A stretch of DNA of 64,000 nt from Trissonchulus latispiculum (taxonomy: Eukaryota > Nematoda > Enoplea > Enoplida > Ironidae), in assembly GCA_030248195.1 (NCBI GenBank), contig JASAND010030721.1:1-64000 (forward strand). Direction: 5' to 3'. The translations under genes and the position numbers were made by a program. Below, in pieces: positions 42,015 to 53,039 of the stretch. Each line of letters opens with the position of its first letter. The first letter of the stretch is position 1. The notes beneath the pieces were generated by a model. It ran no database searches and was not told the DNA's origin. It saw only the letters and a program-made list of their open reading frames with translations.

Positions 42015-42135
42015 CTACTTTGAACCAAAATTTTGTCGTGGTGTATACTGTCTTTTGGGTGAAAATTATTTAAAGTTCTCTATTTTTTCATCATCATTTC
42101 GTAATTTTTTTTGTAATGGGGGCATTACTTTTTCG

Positions 42136-42146
42136 TAGGGGGGAGG
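42136..42146 (+). promoter_or_regulatory. Polypurine tract
   Basis: GTAGGGGGGAGG lies directly before the 3' LTR start TGTAACCG. This is the expected primer position for plus-strand DNA synthesis. Confidence 0.85.
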
Positions 42147-43054
42147 TGTAACCGTAGGTACGTACGTATATATATATTCTGTTATATAGTTGTTTGGTCT
42201 AGTAATTTTGGATGTAAGTGCTGTGTTTTCATTTAAACTTATCCTCTCCTCCTCTCTGCAGACTAAACAAACAGTATAATTTATTTAACCTTTACCTTTC
42301 TCCGCTATAGGTTAGACTTCATCATTCTATCTTTCTCTCTTAAGTGTAACTTTCAGTAGCTAACTACTTATCCAATAAGGGGGGTCTCTATTTGTCGGGT
42401 GTCAATCTATGGGGGTCATTGTGCTGTCTTTACAACCGTATATACAATATATCATCTATACATATATCGCCTGTGCTTATATGCTTTGTTTACGTGTCCA
42501 GTGTATGTGTGTATGTTAACCTGAGCTTTCATTCATTTTGTAACATCTAGCTTTCCCCCTCTGTCGCCATTTCGGTAGTGTAGCAAACTAAACCTTTAAG
42601 TTCTAAGCGTGTGTGGGTTAGTTCTTGGCCTATTTGGCTAGTCAAAACATTGTTAATGTAAAGTGAATTTTTGGGTTTGTTAGTCAGTTCTCAGTTTTGT
42701 TTCGCTTGCGAGTGGCGGTGCGAATTAAACGGTTGAGTTGGTGTGACTTAGCAGGCTCTAATAGTTAGGCCGAAGTTAAACGTTTTCGAGTCGACTTAGT
42801 GCTTATTTACGGCGGAAGCTAACGTTGTCTAACTGTACGGCGGTGTGAGTGAACTGGGAATTGCTGGAACGGAGGTTTAAGCCAACGGAGGTCGACGAGA
42901 AGCGGAGGTTAAAGCGAAGCGGAGGTGAAACTTGGATCGGAAGTGCCTTTTCTCTAAACGGAGGGTGGAGTCTGAACAAGTAGGTCGATTGCCGGTCACC
43001 TAACGGTAGTGGGTCTAATTTAACGCATAGGGCGTAAGACAGAACCGTCTTACA
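42147..43054 (+). repeat. 3' LTR (908 bp)
   Basis: It matches the 5' LTR end to end with scattered single-base differences, for example TCTGTT for TCCGTT near its start and TATTTAACC for TATTTTAACC. It ends CTTACA followed by GTAA. Confidence 0.95.
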
Positions 43055-43058
43055 GTAA

Positions 43059-44750
43059 TTAATCCAGTGCGCAGATCAACAGAATTATATACTAAAAACT
43101 TATGGATGGAACAAATAGCAATGGTTTTTAAAAATCTTTTGAAGAAACGTCATTTAAAATTTAAAAATCCTGATGAAGCTAGCTAAACGGAAGAAATTTT
43201 GTTTAACTCAAGTTGGAGAAATTGTGCATTTCGGTTTTCTTTGAAACTTGTGAAAAATGCTTTTGGCTTATATGTTTAATGGATGAAAATTTATAATATT
43301 TCAATCATGCAAAAACCATTTGCATTTTAATCAGAAAACTCCAATAACAAAGTAATTATACCGAGATATAACAACAAGCTAAGGAATTATAAGCCGATGT
43401 TCTAAACAAGTCCAATTTTGTATATATATAGCTGATGTTACCTAAGTTCATAACCAGATCATTAGATTTACAATACGGAATTTATACATACAAGAACAGT
43501 AATTTTCAGAAAAAGTTTAATTTTGTCTGAAGTACAAAGAGAATAAAAGTAAACTAAAATAGTAATAGATATCTGTTGTTTTCTAAAAATGTAAATGGCA
43601 TTATTTTTATTCCTGCTGGAGCAGGAATGTATAAAAAGGAAACTATTATGCTTAGTGCATAGTGAGTCATTTCTCCATTTAGAAGACCTAACTTCAACAC
43701 AGGGCTAGCTTAGGTCAGATTTTTTTGCATTCAGATTATGCAAATTAGGTTTTGGAGCCTATTTAAGTGGCAGAACTGATGGCTTTGCGCAGTCTTCGAC
43801 TGTCAGCAATCTAAACGATTGCAGATTTTTGAGCACCAGTGTAGCTTGGGAGCTACCGTGGTGCATTAGGAATTAAGGTACTAGCTTGCGCTGGACATCA
43901 CAAGTTCAGTCCAATCATGGAACTGCAAGCATAGGCCTGCATTTCCTTCCGGGTGAGCATGGAGTTCTTTGAGAATTCTGGAAAAACTGAGCAGCGGAAT
44001 GGAAAATAATAAAAAATTTTGCAAGTTTGTCAAAATAAGTTAAGCAAAATTAGTTTGTCAGTTGTTGTACGACTGAGAACCCAATGATGTTAACTGATTG
44101 TATGTGCTATGCAGCTGAGGAAAGCCTGGTCAGAAAAAGCAAAAACATTCAACTGGATATTCGAAATGATATTAGCAGTTCGAATGAACTTTTTGATTAT
44201 GACTTGAAATTATCAGCCTAGAAAGCCAGATAAAAACTAAACATGTTTATGACTTATATATTTTGTCGATGGAGCAGTTGTTGGTGCTCGCAAAAATTTA
44301 GGAGGAATCAATTTCTATCCACTTATATTTAGCTTAATTTAAAATTCAGCTTAACCAAGTAAGAAGTTAAATTTTATTTGCAAGCAAATGTCCTTTAAGT
44401 CAACTTGCATTCGATTAAATTATTCATCGAAATTCGTATATAGAATGTAAAAATATAGATGCCGTTTATTCATCGAAAATGTGCTCGAATAATATAAATA
44501 TAGCATATTCATACCGTGTATAATTAATTTTAAATTTTAAATTTTAATTTTAAAGCTATAATGTAGTAAAGTTTAACTGTGCTATAAGACAAAAATCTCT
44601 TAATAAATTGCAAATTTCATGTTCCTGCATTGAAATAACTATATAAAATATAAAGCAAACGTTATTACAACGTTCTAGTAACTATAAAAAGCGAAAAATT
44701 GTGCAAAAATTGTCCAAAACGTCAGAAAAAAATTTCGATTTTTGTAGTGT
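43059..44750. other. Interior of the split TIR element; no gene seen
   Basis: This is AT-rich sequence without a credible ORF. A transposase gene is absent or unrecognisable. Confidence 0.5.
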
Positions 44751-44852
44751 TAAAGAGCTGGTTCCGGTTCCGGTTCCGGTTCCGGTTTTCTAAAGCCAAT
44801 TCCGGTTCCGGTTCCGGTTTTTTGGAGTTCCGGTCGATCCCTAATATATATA

Positions 44853-46370
44853 TCATAGGGGTCGCGGCAGCGACCCCTATAATATGTGTGAAAAGTGGCT
44901 GGAGACACTGTAAAATAAGCTGCGCAGAAGCTGCGCAAAATCCTGCGCAGATTTCATGCGCAAATTGTAGAGCACATCGAGTTTAGTATGTCTGTGAAGT
45001 TTCAGCCCCGTATCACTTACCGTTAAAAAGTTGCGCCCCGGACCGGTTAAGGCGGCGATGTTTTTTTTCCGGTTTCTCCTATTTGATGGTTGTATTGTAC
45101 ATAATGTTCGCCGCTTTCACGTGATCTGCAGCGGTGGGCCAACCTAAAGGGCTATGGGGTCTAGTAGTACCCTCTAAAGAATTTAAGAATCACAACTTTT
45201 TTTGCGCCGCAGCTGCGCCACAGCGCCGCAGTGGCGCCGCAAAGTCGGCTCATAGCGAAAAGTGACCATTTTTGTGGTCGTCGCTCAGGTCGAACGTTAC
45301 AAGCTGGAGCTGATTTCTTTTTATATTCAGAAATTACATATATTGAACTAACTAACGGTCCAGGTTGCGTTTCTCTATCACTTCCCTAGCGACTACAGTG
45401 GCCCGTCAAAAATGGCGAAAATTCGAAAAATGAAAAATCGAAATTTCTCGCTATCTGTTCAACTTTAAAAGCTCAAATCTTTCATACAATGGTTTTCTAG
45501 CACGGAGAATCGATTCCCACAGTCAGTTTTACCGTCAGACCCACCCATCTTGCTGGGCTGGTTCCACTTTGCCGTTGGGAGGGTCAAGTCGGAAACCGCA
45601 ACCTGGAAGTCCATAGTAGGCTTTACCTGGCCTCTCAAAACTTTGTCTATAGGGGTTTTCTGGTGTGCCCAGCTCATTCCCGGTATCCGTTTTGCCGTCC
45701 GACGGGTCTATATTGCTGGGCTGGTTCTACTTTGCCCTCGGGAGGGTCAAGTCGGAAACCGCTTCCTGGAGGTCCATAGTAGGCTCTACCTGGCCTCTCA
45801 AAACTTTGTCTATAGGTGTTTTCTGGTGTGCCCAGCTCATTCCCGGTATTGGTTTTGCCGTCCGACGTACCTATTTTGCTGGGCTGGTTCTACTTTGCCG
45901 TTTGAAGGGTCAGTCGGGTGGGAGGGTCAAATGGTCGAAAATAAAGTTTCTCAAAAGTGGTCAAATTTGGTATCAAATGAAAGCCCTAAGTGAGCTGAGC
46001 AACTTTTGTCATAGAACAGCGTACCCAAAGTGGCTGTAGAGTACTGTGGTGGGGTGGGGTGGGGACTTAGGCGATTTTGGGTCAAAAATAAATTTTTCAA
46101 AACTGGTCAAATTTGGTATCAAATCAGAGTTCTAAGTGAGCTGAGCAACTTTTGACATGGAACCATCCACCAATAGTTGATGTGCCAAATAACGTCGCGT
46201 GCCTATGAAACTTTTGTCTTTACTTCTTCAACCGGAATTTAAAAGATATATATAAGTATATATTTATATTTATTTATTATTTATTTAAAGGATGTTTAAA
46301 GGATATATATACGACACAGCCAACACACACATATTATCCTCTTTTGTGCGGAGCATTTTTGTTACTTGTA
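44853..46370. mobile_element. Hairpin-ended element, family X copy 1
   Basis: It starts with the hairpin ATAGGGGTCGCGGCAGCGACCCCTAT and ends GGAGCATTTTTGTTACTTGTA-like at 46351-46370. A second copy in the same orientation lies at 51039-52641. Shared blocks include CTTTCACGTGATCTGCAGCGG, TTGCGCCGCAGCTGCGCCAC and a ~175 bp internal repeat. Its right end directly abuts the hairpin end of the next element at 46371. Confidence 0.65.
45545..45900. repeat. Tandem repeat, period ~175 bp, in family X
   Basis: Units start at GGGCTGGTT(C)CACTTTGCCG and contain GGGAGGGTCAAGTCGGAAACC and GTGCCCAGCTCATTCCCGG. About two units and a partial third occur. Long open frames across it on both strands reflect repeat composition; no known domain was seen. 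Confidence 0.7.
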
Positions 46371-47410
46371 TTATAGGGGGGCGCGATAGCGCTCCCCCTA
46401 TAATATGGGTGTTAAAGGGTCAGCGCGGCCCTTAAAGACCCGTTCGAGCACCGTTCCAGCTAAATACTCAACCAAACTAGACAAATTTGGTATCGTTGGA
46501 ATCAGCACGACGAGTACAACAAGTAGCAAAAAAGTTTTGGTCAAAATTTTCAACTTTGAAAATTTTCGCTCCGGACAAGTTAGGTCCGTTTGTTTTTTTT
46601 TCCGTGTAAGTCACGCTTGGGGAAGCCGTTTAAGTCTAACTCACTAACTGAACGATGTGGGCATTTTCAGCCTGTGAAGTTTGGTTTTTCTGAGAGTAGT
46701 ATTTGTGTTAACGTACCTTTTGGACAATTTTCCGCTGGCCGGCCCGGCCGGCCACCTGTGCGGCCGGCCAAAGGTGGCCTGACCGCTAAGATGGCCAAAA
46801 AAGGCCAATTTTGTGTCACGGCTACAGGGCTCAGGGAACAAGGTACAGAGACGCGGCTTGTTGCATAAGAAACTTTGGGATAGGTAGCGTGTCATAACGA
46901 GGGCGATTTTCGATATCTGTCCGGGATCGTTCAGGCGGCCGGCCCAAAGTTGGTCCGGCCAAATGGCCATTTCGTAAAAGTTTCTAAGTCCCAACTCTAC
47001 AGGAAATAGTCAAAAATAGGCCTAAATATGCTGTTTTGGGCCATATAGTGGGACGCATATATGGGTTATCGGGGTCGCTGAACACGATGAGCATAGTCGC
47101 AGCGCCGTGCGGTGCTGCTATCGTGCTGTACTGGTATGCAGCAACCATAGCACGCTGTCTGTAGACTTACCGTAAACGCCTAAACATATGAAACTTGGTG
47201 AAAATTATGTCTGTAGTAAGGGGGAACTGTAGCTATGTTAGTTGGTGCACTCTCTAGCTTCCACCGTGCTGTATGTGCTGCCCCAAACACAGCACCGTCG
47301 ATAACAAGTTATTCATTTGTCACTGGCATTTGAAATTCGGCATACAGATAGTTTAGGACATGACAACTATTATAGATAGGTTTCGTATACTTATTACGAT
47401 GTTACTACAT

Positions 47411-47950
47411 GGTTGCGCTGCAGTAGAGTGCTGCAGAAGTACAGCACGGCCTATAACTAGCTACAGATAACTTGCAATCGTCTGACATTCTGCAGACACG
47501 TGCAGAATAGCATTGTAAATGATGCCGTATAAATCTCCTTTCTTGGCAGTGACGTTTGCGTCTAGTTGCGCTGCAGTAGAGTGCTGCGGAAGTACAGCAC
47601 GGCCTATAACTAGCTAAACAAAAGTTGCAATCGTCTGAAATTCTGCAGACACGTGCAGAATAGCATTGGAAATGATGCCGTATAAGTGTCCTTTCTTGGC
47701 AGTGACGTTTGCGTCTGGTTGCACTGCAGTAGAGTGCTGCGGAAGTACAGCACGGCCTATATATAACTAGCTACACAAAAGTTGCAATCGTCTGAAATTC
47801 TGCAGACAAGCGCAGAATAGCATTACAAATCATGCCGAATAAGTCTACTACTTTGGCAGTGACGCTTGCGTCTGGTTGCGCTGCAGTAGAGCGCTGCGGA
47901 AGTACAGCATAGCTTATAATAAACTACAGATAACTTTCTGCAACTTTCTA
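47411..47950. repeat. Tandem array, period ~155 bp, about 3.5 units
   Basis: Units restart at about 47411, 47566, 47718 and 47875 with GGTTGCGCTGCAGTAGAGTGC. The sequence is the reverse complement of the array in copy A. Confidence 0.75.
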
Positions 47951-48102
47951 AAATTTTCTTATTTGTAGTAGATGAGGGTTTTTCTGCCAAAATCAAGAAA
48001 AATGGCTTGGTTGACTGTTACGTAATTATTGGGGGAATTTTTAAAGTTTCTTTCATAAAGCCTTAACATTTTGCTTAAGGTTTACTGAGAACCTTAAAAA
48101 TG

Positions 48103-48756
48103 AAATAGGACAAGAATAAAAATGCTCCGATGGAGCATGAAAAATGCAATATGGGTGACACTGGGTTTTAAGCGGACAGAGGACTAGGTTTTAAAACGTT
48201 AATATGGGAGGGGCAGGTTGTAAATACCAGGAGGACTACGTTAAAAGCGCACTAATATGGACCAGCTTCGCTGAACAACCCATATTCGCGGGTACGCATG
48301 CTCCACTCGGCATTTGACCATTATTGTCTTAAGTTCTAAATTCGTCAGCTTTCCAGGCGAGCTTGCTGATTTTGAAATATTATGCTTTATATACTTCAAG
48401 CGCTGTATACTGAACTGCCAGAGCGGGATTTGTGACACCAATTTTTACTGCATATGTGGTATTAAGTGTTGGATTATATGCATTAATTAAATTAAGTTGG
48501 GTTATAAGTTGTATTAATTATGTAATTATTAAGTATTACGAATACAACTGTTGCAGACGCAGAGCTATGCTCACAAATTGGTAAACTGTTACTGAAGAAC
48601 TGCCACCAGCATCAGTCCGGACAGTTTCCGCGAATATGGGTTGTTCAGCGAAGCTGGTCCATATTAGTGCGCTTTTAACCTAGTCCTCCTGGTATTTACA
48701 ACCTGCCCCTCCCATATTGCATTTTTCATGCTCCATCGGAGCATTTTTATTCTTGT
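48103..48756. repeat. Foldback domain of copy B
   Basis: The arms at about 48110-48292 and 48628-48756 mirror each other and match the domain at 3974-4672. The right arm lacks a ~50 bp stretch after CCTGCCCCTCCCATATT. Confidence 0.75.
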
Positions 48757-49088
48757 ATATATATTGTTGCAACTTGTCGATCCTAAACTGCTGCCTAAGC
48801 CGACCGCAGGAAAAACAATGTTGACACAGCTCTCACTATTGGTAGGAGGAACCAACGTAACAAAAGTGTTAAAAAACCTTAAAACTTGGCAATTCCTTGT
48901 TATATAATGCCCTTCTGTGAGTAGAGAAAATCCAAAAAAGGTTGACGTAGCTATTCCCTATTTATATAAACTAAATCCAGGCTTCATTCATTCATTTATA
49001 TAATTTAGGCTTCACTGAATTAAGACGTCTACTGCATTACAATCCGAATGTACAATTATAAGTACAAAATGAAAAGGAAATATCATAC

Positions 49089-49359
49089 AGCTATCATTTC
49101 CGGACTTGAAAGAGATCAAGTGCGGCCGATCATAGAGGAGGCGATGGGGAAAGCAGCGACTCAACAGGGGAGCAGATTTTGCCGGATATTTGTAACCATA
49201 CTTTGGTGCTCGAGGAGCGTTGCGACGTCTTGTTTTCCGTTCCTTTTTGGTAGAAAATGTTGGTTCTGGGTAGATGACAGGGGTTGGAAGACTTCGACGC
49301 AAGCAACTGCTGCTGGCGGAGTCATGGCAATTAGTCAAGACTCCTGATACTGAATGCAT
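49089..49359 (-). CDS. PKMYT1: Myt1-like kinase exon 1 (N terminus)
   Basis: The exon encodes an N-terminal regulatory segment with PTPVIYPEPTFSTKKERK and PAKSAPLLSRCFPHRLLYD. It matches the order PxPV…F(S)xK…PAKxxPxSRxFP seen at the start of animal Myt1 proteins. I chose the ATG at 49357-49359 as start; it gives 90 codons plus one base. The donor reads T|GTATGA. The one leftover base fits the two-base start of the next exon. The start could also lie upstream if this ATG is internal. A 5' promoter was not recognised. Confidence 0.75.
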
Positions 49360-49379
49360 CAACGAAACGGCTGTAAAAC

Positions 49380-49475
49380 ATACAATGCATTATATATATA
49401 TATATATATTATATAAATAAATATATATAAACAAATAAATATATATATATATATTTTTGATATATATATTATATA
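49380..49475. repeat. AT-rich microsatellite upstream of kinase exon 1
   Basis: It consists of TA and ATAAATA runs. On the minus strand it lies just 5' of the first kinase exon, where a promoter or upstream exon might be sought, but no clear promoter elements are visible. Confidence 0.8.
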
Positions 49476-49523
49476 TAAAAGAAATAAAAATGCTCCTCTG
49501 CAGCATGAAAAAAGTAATATGGG

Positions 49524-49803
49524 CAGGGTATTTTTTACAGGGGGGGCCCCTCCCCGAAATTGACCTCCCCCCCGATATTTTGGTCTTCCCCCTTAATGAG
49601 GTCTACATTTTTTCCAAAAATGGTCAAATTTTCAAAAATTTTCCGGCGTCGCCGGAGATTTTTCGTAAACATGACTATTTTTGCCTTAAATCCTGGAATT
49701 TTTGAGAACTTTTTGTGTTTCACCATGCAAAATACGCCAAAAAATACCGTTTTTTGGCTCATTTTTGCAAAAAATCTCCCCCCCCCCGGAAAAAAATCCC
49801 CTG
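49524..49803. mobile_element. MITE, AGGGTATTTTTTA family
   Basis: The left tip is CAGGGTATTTTTTACAG and the right end AAAAAAATCCCCTG. The interior has CCGGCGTCGCCGG and long C-runs. It is related to 6941-7316. Confidence 0.7.
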
Positions 49804-49854
49804 GTGGGTGATGGTGAGGTTGCAAAATCAAGAGAGGCCTAGTCTTTAAAATGC

Positions 49855-49857
<3 letters not shown>

Positions 49858-49920
<63 letters not shown>
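49858..49920. repeat. (TA)n microsatellite
   Basis: This is a pure TA run of about 60 bp. Confidence 0.95.
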
Positions 49921-49923
<3 letters not shown>

Positions 49924-50280
49924 GACTAGGTTCAAAAATAGAAGAGAACTAGGTTGTGAGCGAATTGTAATATGGGCACAGCTTCGCCGAACAACCCATA
50001 TTCGCGGTTTGTAATTGTAAATTATTATGCATATCCACGATACATTTGGTTTATAGTTCAGAAATAACCTACAGCTACGGTATGTGTTAGAGGCTTATTC
50101 GAACTTTTATTTTAGCAAACGTTTTCGTCGATAAGTGCTTTATACTAATCAGCGCATTTTACGTTTCCATTTATACGGATCAGAATGATGATAATTTACG
50201 CATATTACTAGCTACATAGTCTAACAGTGCATGCAAACAGCTATATTCAATGAGTACAGTATAGCTCAAAACAAAGTTAA

Positions 50281-50490
50281 TTTTTTGCGAAGTTCGCAAA
50301 CTCCGCGAACTTCGCGAAGCTAGCGACATTTCGCTAAAATTAGAGAAGTTCGCGAAAAAGTTAGCGAATTTCGCGAAATCGTTAGCTAGCTAGTTTGAGG
50401 GGTTTTCTCCATATCTACCAAAAATTGGTAAGAAATTTTTAAAATCTAATTTGGACTCAAGATTTGGTGCCTTCGCGAAGTTCGCATAAT
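50281..50490. repeat. TTCGCGAA palindromic-word repeat field
   Basis: The words AAGTTCGCGAA, CTTCGCGAAG and TAGCGAATTTCGCGAAAT recur around a non-repetitive centre. It fits the style of the other word-iterated elements. Downstream, 50500-50760 carries paired GACCAGTGGTCA and TAATATGCCCCC blocks. Confidence 0.6.
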
Positions 50491-51038
50491 TTTAAAAAGG
50501 TTTTTTTCCGGCAATCTTTTTCCGGAAAAAACCAACCGTAATATGCCCCCGACCAAAACGCTGGAGTTTAGGTTTTAGGTTAAAACGTTTTAGGCCGTTT
50601 GACCAGTGGTCAATAGGGCTCCTAGGCCGTAGTGACCAGTGGTCACTTCCGTCGGTTTCGGCAATATATATGCCCATTGAAACGAGCGTAGTCGATTTAC
50701 TGTAATATATGCCCCCAACCAAAACGCCGAAAAACGCTGAAAAAAACTTAGCCGTAAAATGCATTTCCAAAAAGCGTTATTCACCGAGAAAAAAATAACG
50801 GTAACTATCGCCGAGTGCAAAATTTCGAATTCGAGCCATAAGTATGGTATGGTGGTACTTGTAGTATATATATATATATATATACTACTTGAGTTGTTTT
50901 ACGATGGTAACCTTTTTACCACTCCCGGACCTCTAATTAGCTGGCACCAGGCCAACATAGCCTCCAGAGGGCCGCGCAGACACCTTTACACCCATATTAT
51001 GTAGGGGCGCTGGCGCGCCCCTTACATAATATATATAT

Positions 51039-52641
51039 CATAGGGGTCGCGGCAGCGACCCCTATAATACGTATGTGTGTAAAGTGGCTGGAGACGTAAA
51101 AGTGTAAAGTAAAGTGTAAAAAGGTGTAAAAGAAGCTGCGCAAAATCCTGCGCAGATTTCATGCGCAAATTGTAGAGCACATCGAGTTTAGTATATCTGG
51201 GAGGGAAATTTCAGCCCCGTATCACTTACAGTTAAAAAGTTGCGCACCGAACCGGTTATGGCGGCGAGGTTTTTTCCGGTTTCTCCTATTTGATGGTTGT
51301 ATTGTATATACATAGTGTTCGCCGCTTTCACGTGAACTGCAGCGGTGGGCCAACCTAAAGGGCTATAAGGTCTAGTAGTACCCTCTAAAGAATCAACGAA
51401 TCACAACTTCTTTTGCGTCGCAGCTGCGCCACATCGCCGCAGTGGCGCCGCAAAAGTCGGCTCATAGCGAAAAGTGACCATTTTTGTGGTTGTCGCTCAG
51501 GTCGAACGTTACGAGCTGGAGCTGATTTCTTTTTATATTCAGAAATTTGTACATATATTGAGCTAACTAACAGTCCAGGTTGCGTTTCTCTATCACTTCC
51601 CTAGCGACCACAATGGCCCGTCAAAAATGGCAAAAATTCGAAAAATGAAAAATCGAAATTTCTCGCTATCTATTCAACTTTGAAAGCTCAAATCTTCCAA
51701 ACGATGGTTTTCTGGCACGGAGAATCGATTCCCGCAGTTAGTTTTACCGTCAGACCCACCCATCTTCCTGGGCTGGTTCCACTTTGCCGTTGGGATGGTC
51801 AAGTCGGAAACTGCTTCCTGGAGGTCCATAGTAGGTTGCACCTGGCCTCTCATAACTTTGTCTATAGGGGTTTCTGGTGTGCCCAGCTCATTCCCGGTAT
51901 CCGTTTTGCCGTCCAACGTGCCTATATTGCTGGGCTGGTTCTGGTTTGCCGTTGGGAGGGTCAAGTCGGAAACCGCTTCCTGGAGGTCCATAGCATATAT
52001 AGATGTTTTGGGGGGGGACTCCCCCCACCAAAATGACAAATTTTGGCGACCCCGCCCCCCAGATTTTCCGGCTTTTGCTACCCCCCCCCATCCAGATTTT
52101 TGGACAAAAAGTGGTCAAAAATGGCATAAAATCGAAAATTTGGGGGGGGTCCCCCACCCTCCGTCGGGAACCCGCCCCCCAGATTTTTTGCCCAACCACA
52201 CCTTGTGTATGGTCCATAGTAGGATTTACCTGGCCTCTCATAACTTTGTCTGGTTTTCTGGTGTGCCCAGCTCATTCCCGGTATCCGTTTTGCCGTCCGA
52301 CGTATATACCTATTTTGCTGGGTTGGTTCCAGTTTGCCGTTTTGAAGGGTCAGTCGGGCGGGGAGGTCAAGTGGTCGAAAATAAAATTTTTCAAAAGTGG
52401 TCAAGTTTGGTTTCAAATGAAATCGCTAAGTGAGCTGAGCAACTTTTGTCATAGAACTGCGTACCCAAAGTGGCTGTAGAGTGCTGTGGTGGGGTGGGGT
52501 GGGGACTTAGGCGATTTTGGGTCACGTGCCTATGAAACTTGTCTTTACTTCTTCAACCGGAATCTAAAGGATATACGTATTAGACACAGCCAACACACAT
52601 ATATATATCCTTTTTTGTGGGGAGCATTTTTGTTACTTGTA
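51039..52641. mobile_element. Hairpin-ended element, family X copy 2
   Basis: It is the same unit as 44853-46370, from the ATAGGGGTCGCGGCAGCGACC hairpin to GGAGCATTTTTGTTACTTGTA. It is in direct orientation with copy 1 and interrupted by a G/C-run MITE at about 52003-52205. Confidence 0.7.
52003..52205. mobile_element. G/C-run MITE nested in family X copy 2
   Basis: It begins ATAGATGTTTTGGGGGGGG and ends TGCCCAACCACACCTTG, interrupting the ~175 bp repeat. The sibling at 53754-54160 has the same order of blocks (CACCAAAATGACAAATTTTG, CCCCAGATTTT). Confidence 0.65.
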
Positions 52642-53039
52642 TACCCTCCTCCCAAAAATTTTTTCTATTTTTATGCCAAAAATCGCATTTTCAGCCGCCG
52701 TTTCCAATGCCAATGAATATTCAATTATGAAGCAATTTTGACATTGTTTTTAAACTCGAAAACTTGATTTCCAACTTGCAACAACTTGTTTCCAAGTCCT
52801 AAATAAGGTCAATAAATTGAGTCAGACTCCGACAGAATGCCCATAATACAGTTAAAAAGGAAAAACGTGTATTTCTCGCAGTAATAAACACTTTAAGCCA
52901 AAAATTTGGACATTTTCGAAAAATTTTTCAAAATTTATATATCGTAAAAATACCCAATTTTTGGCCGTTTTTCTCGCTCCGCGCGACTTACCATCCTTAC
53001 CTTTGCTTTCCTGGGCTGTCGCATAGTTTCCCTGGAACT

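Larger units (their letters stand above)
31453..43054 (+). mobile_element. Retrovirus-like Ty3/gypsy element with PWWP domain, env and extra ORFs
   Basis: The order is 5' LTR, primer site, gag, protease, RT, RNase H, integrase, PWWP domain, envelope-like gene, LOTUS-like ORF, a PLDLS-containing ORF with an overlapping downstream frame, polypurine tract and 3' LTR. GTAA flanks it at 31449-31452 and 43055-43058, proving integrase-mediated insertion. The two LTRs differ at only a few percent of sites by eye, so it is young. At 11.6 kb it is long for the family. The region between env and the 3' LTR, over 2 kb, is what is unusual, along with the PWWP module. Confidence 0.95.
30885..44844. mobile_element. 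TIR element with GGTTCC words, split by the retrovirus-like element
   Basis: The left tip TTAGGGATCGACCGGAATTCC and the right tip, ending GGTCGATCCCTAA, are mirror images. Each is followed by GGTTCC hexamer arrays (30905-30985 and 44760-44835). Without the 11.6 kb insertion the element is about 2.35 kb. Its interior (31000-31448 and 43059-44750) is AT-rich with no ORF, so no transposase is visible. Both flanks are TA repeats, so any target duplication cannot be read. It lies in kinase intron 1. Confidence 0.75.
46371..48756. mobile_element. Hairpin-ended nonautonomous element, copy B (inverted relative to copy A)
   Basis: It begins with the TTATAGGGGGGCGCG…CCCCCTATAA hairpin and ends CGGAGCATTTTTATTCTTGTA. 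Its order is unique region, ~155 bp tandem array (47411-47950), then foldback domain (about 48103-48756). It matches copy A (3973-6404) over most of its length in reverse orientation. Two copies 40 kb apart in inverted orientation could pair or recombine. Confidence 0.7.
21677..49359 (-). other. PKMYT1-like (Myt1) kinase gene, 5' and central part
   Basis: Six exons on the minus strand, in the order 49359-49089, 30735-30638, 29090-29008, 25497-25372, 24862-24787 and 21797-21677, join with consistent reading phase and GT-AG borders. Myt1 is the membrane-linked kinase that phosphorylates CDK1 on Thr14/Tyr15 to hold cells before mitosis; in animals it acts at the ER/Golgi. Identification rests on [33 protein letters not shown] and [10 protein letters not shown], which fit Myt1 rather than Wee1. 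The C-lobe and tail exons are not visible. Introns are packed with transposons, the largest (intron 1) about 18 kb. Genomic decay is not apparent in the exons. Confidence 0.9.
49478..51029. mobile_element. Probable hairpin-ended element, diverged copy Y
   Basis: It starts near GAAATAAAAATGCTCC…GCAGCATGAAAAAAG and ends with ACACCCATATTATGTAGGGG…CCCCTTACATAAT. It contains ATGGGCACAGCTTCGCCGAAC near 49970, as in the foldback domain. It is interrupted by a MITE (49524-49803), a long TA run (49858-49920) and a TTCGCGAA repeat field. It meets family X copy 2 hairpin to hairpin at about 51030. Confidence 0.5.

Noticed and set aside
45550..46039. 147- and 124-residue frames in family X
   Set aside because: They follow a ~175 bp tandem repeat, occur in several frames and on both strands, and lack any domain.
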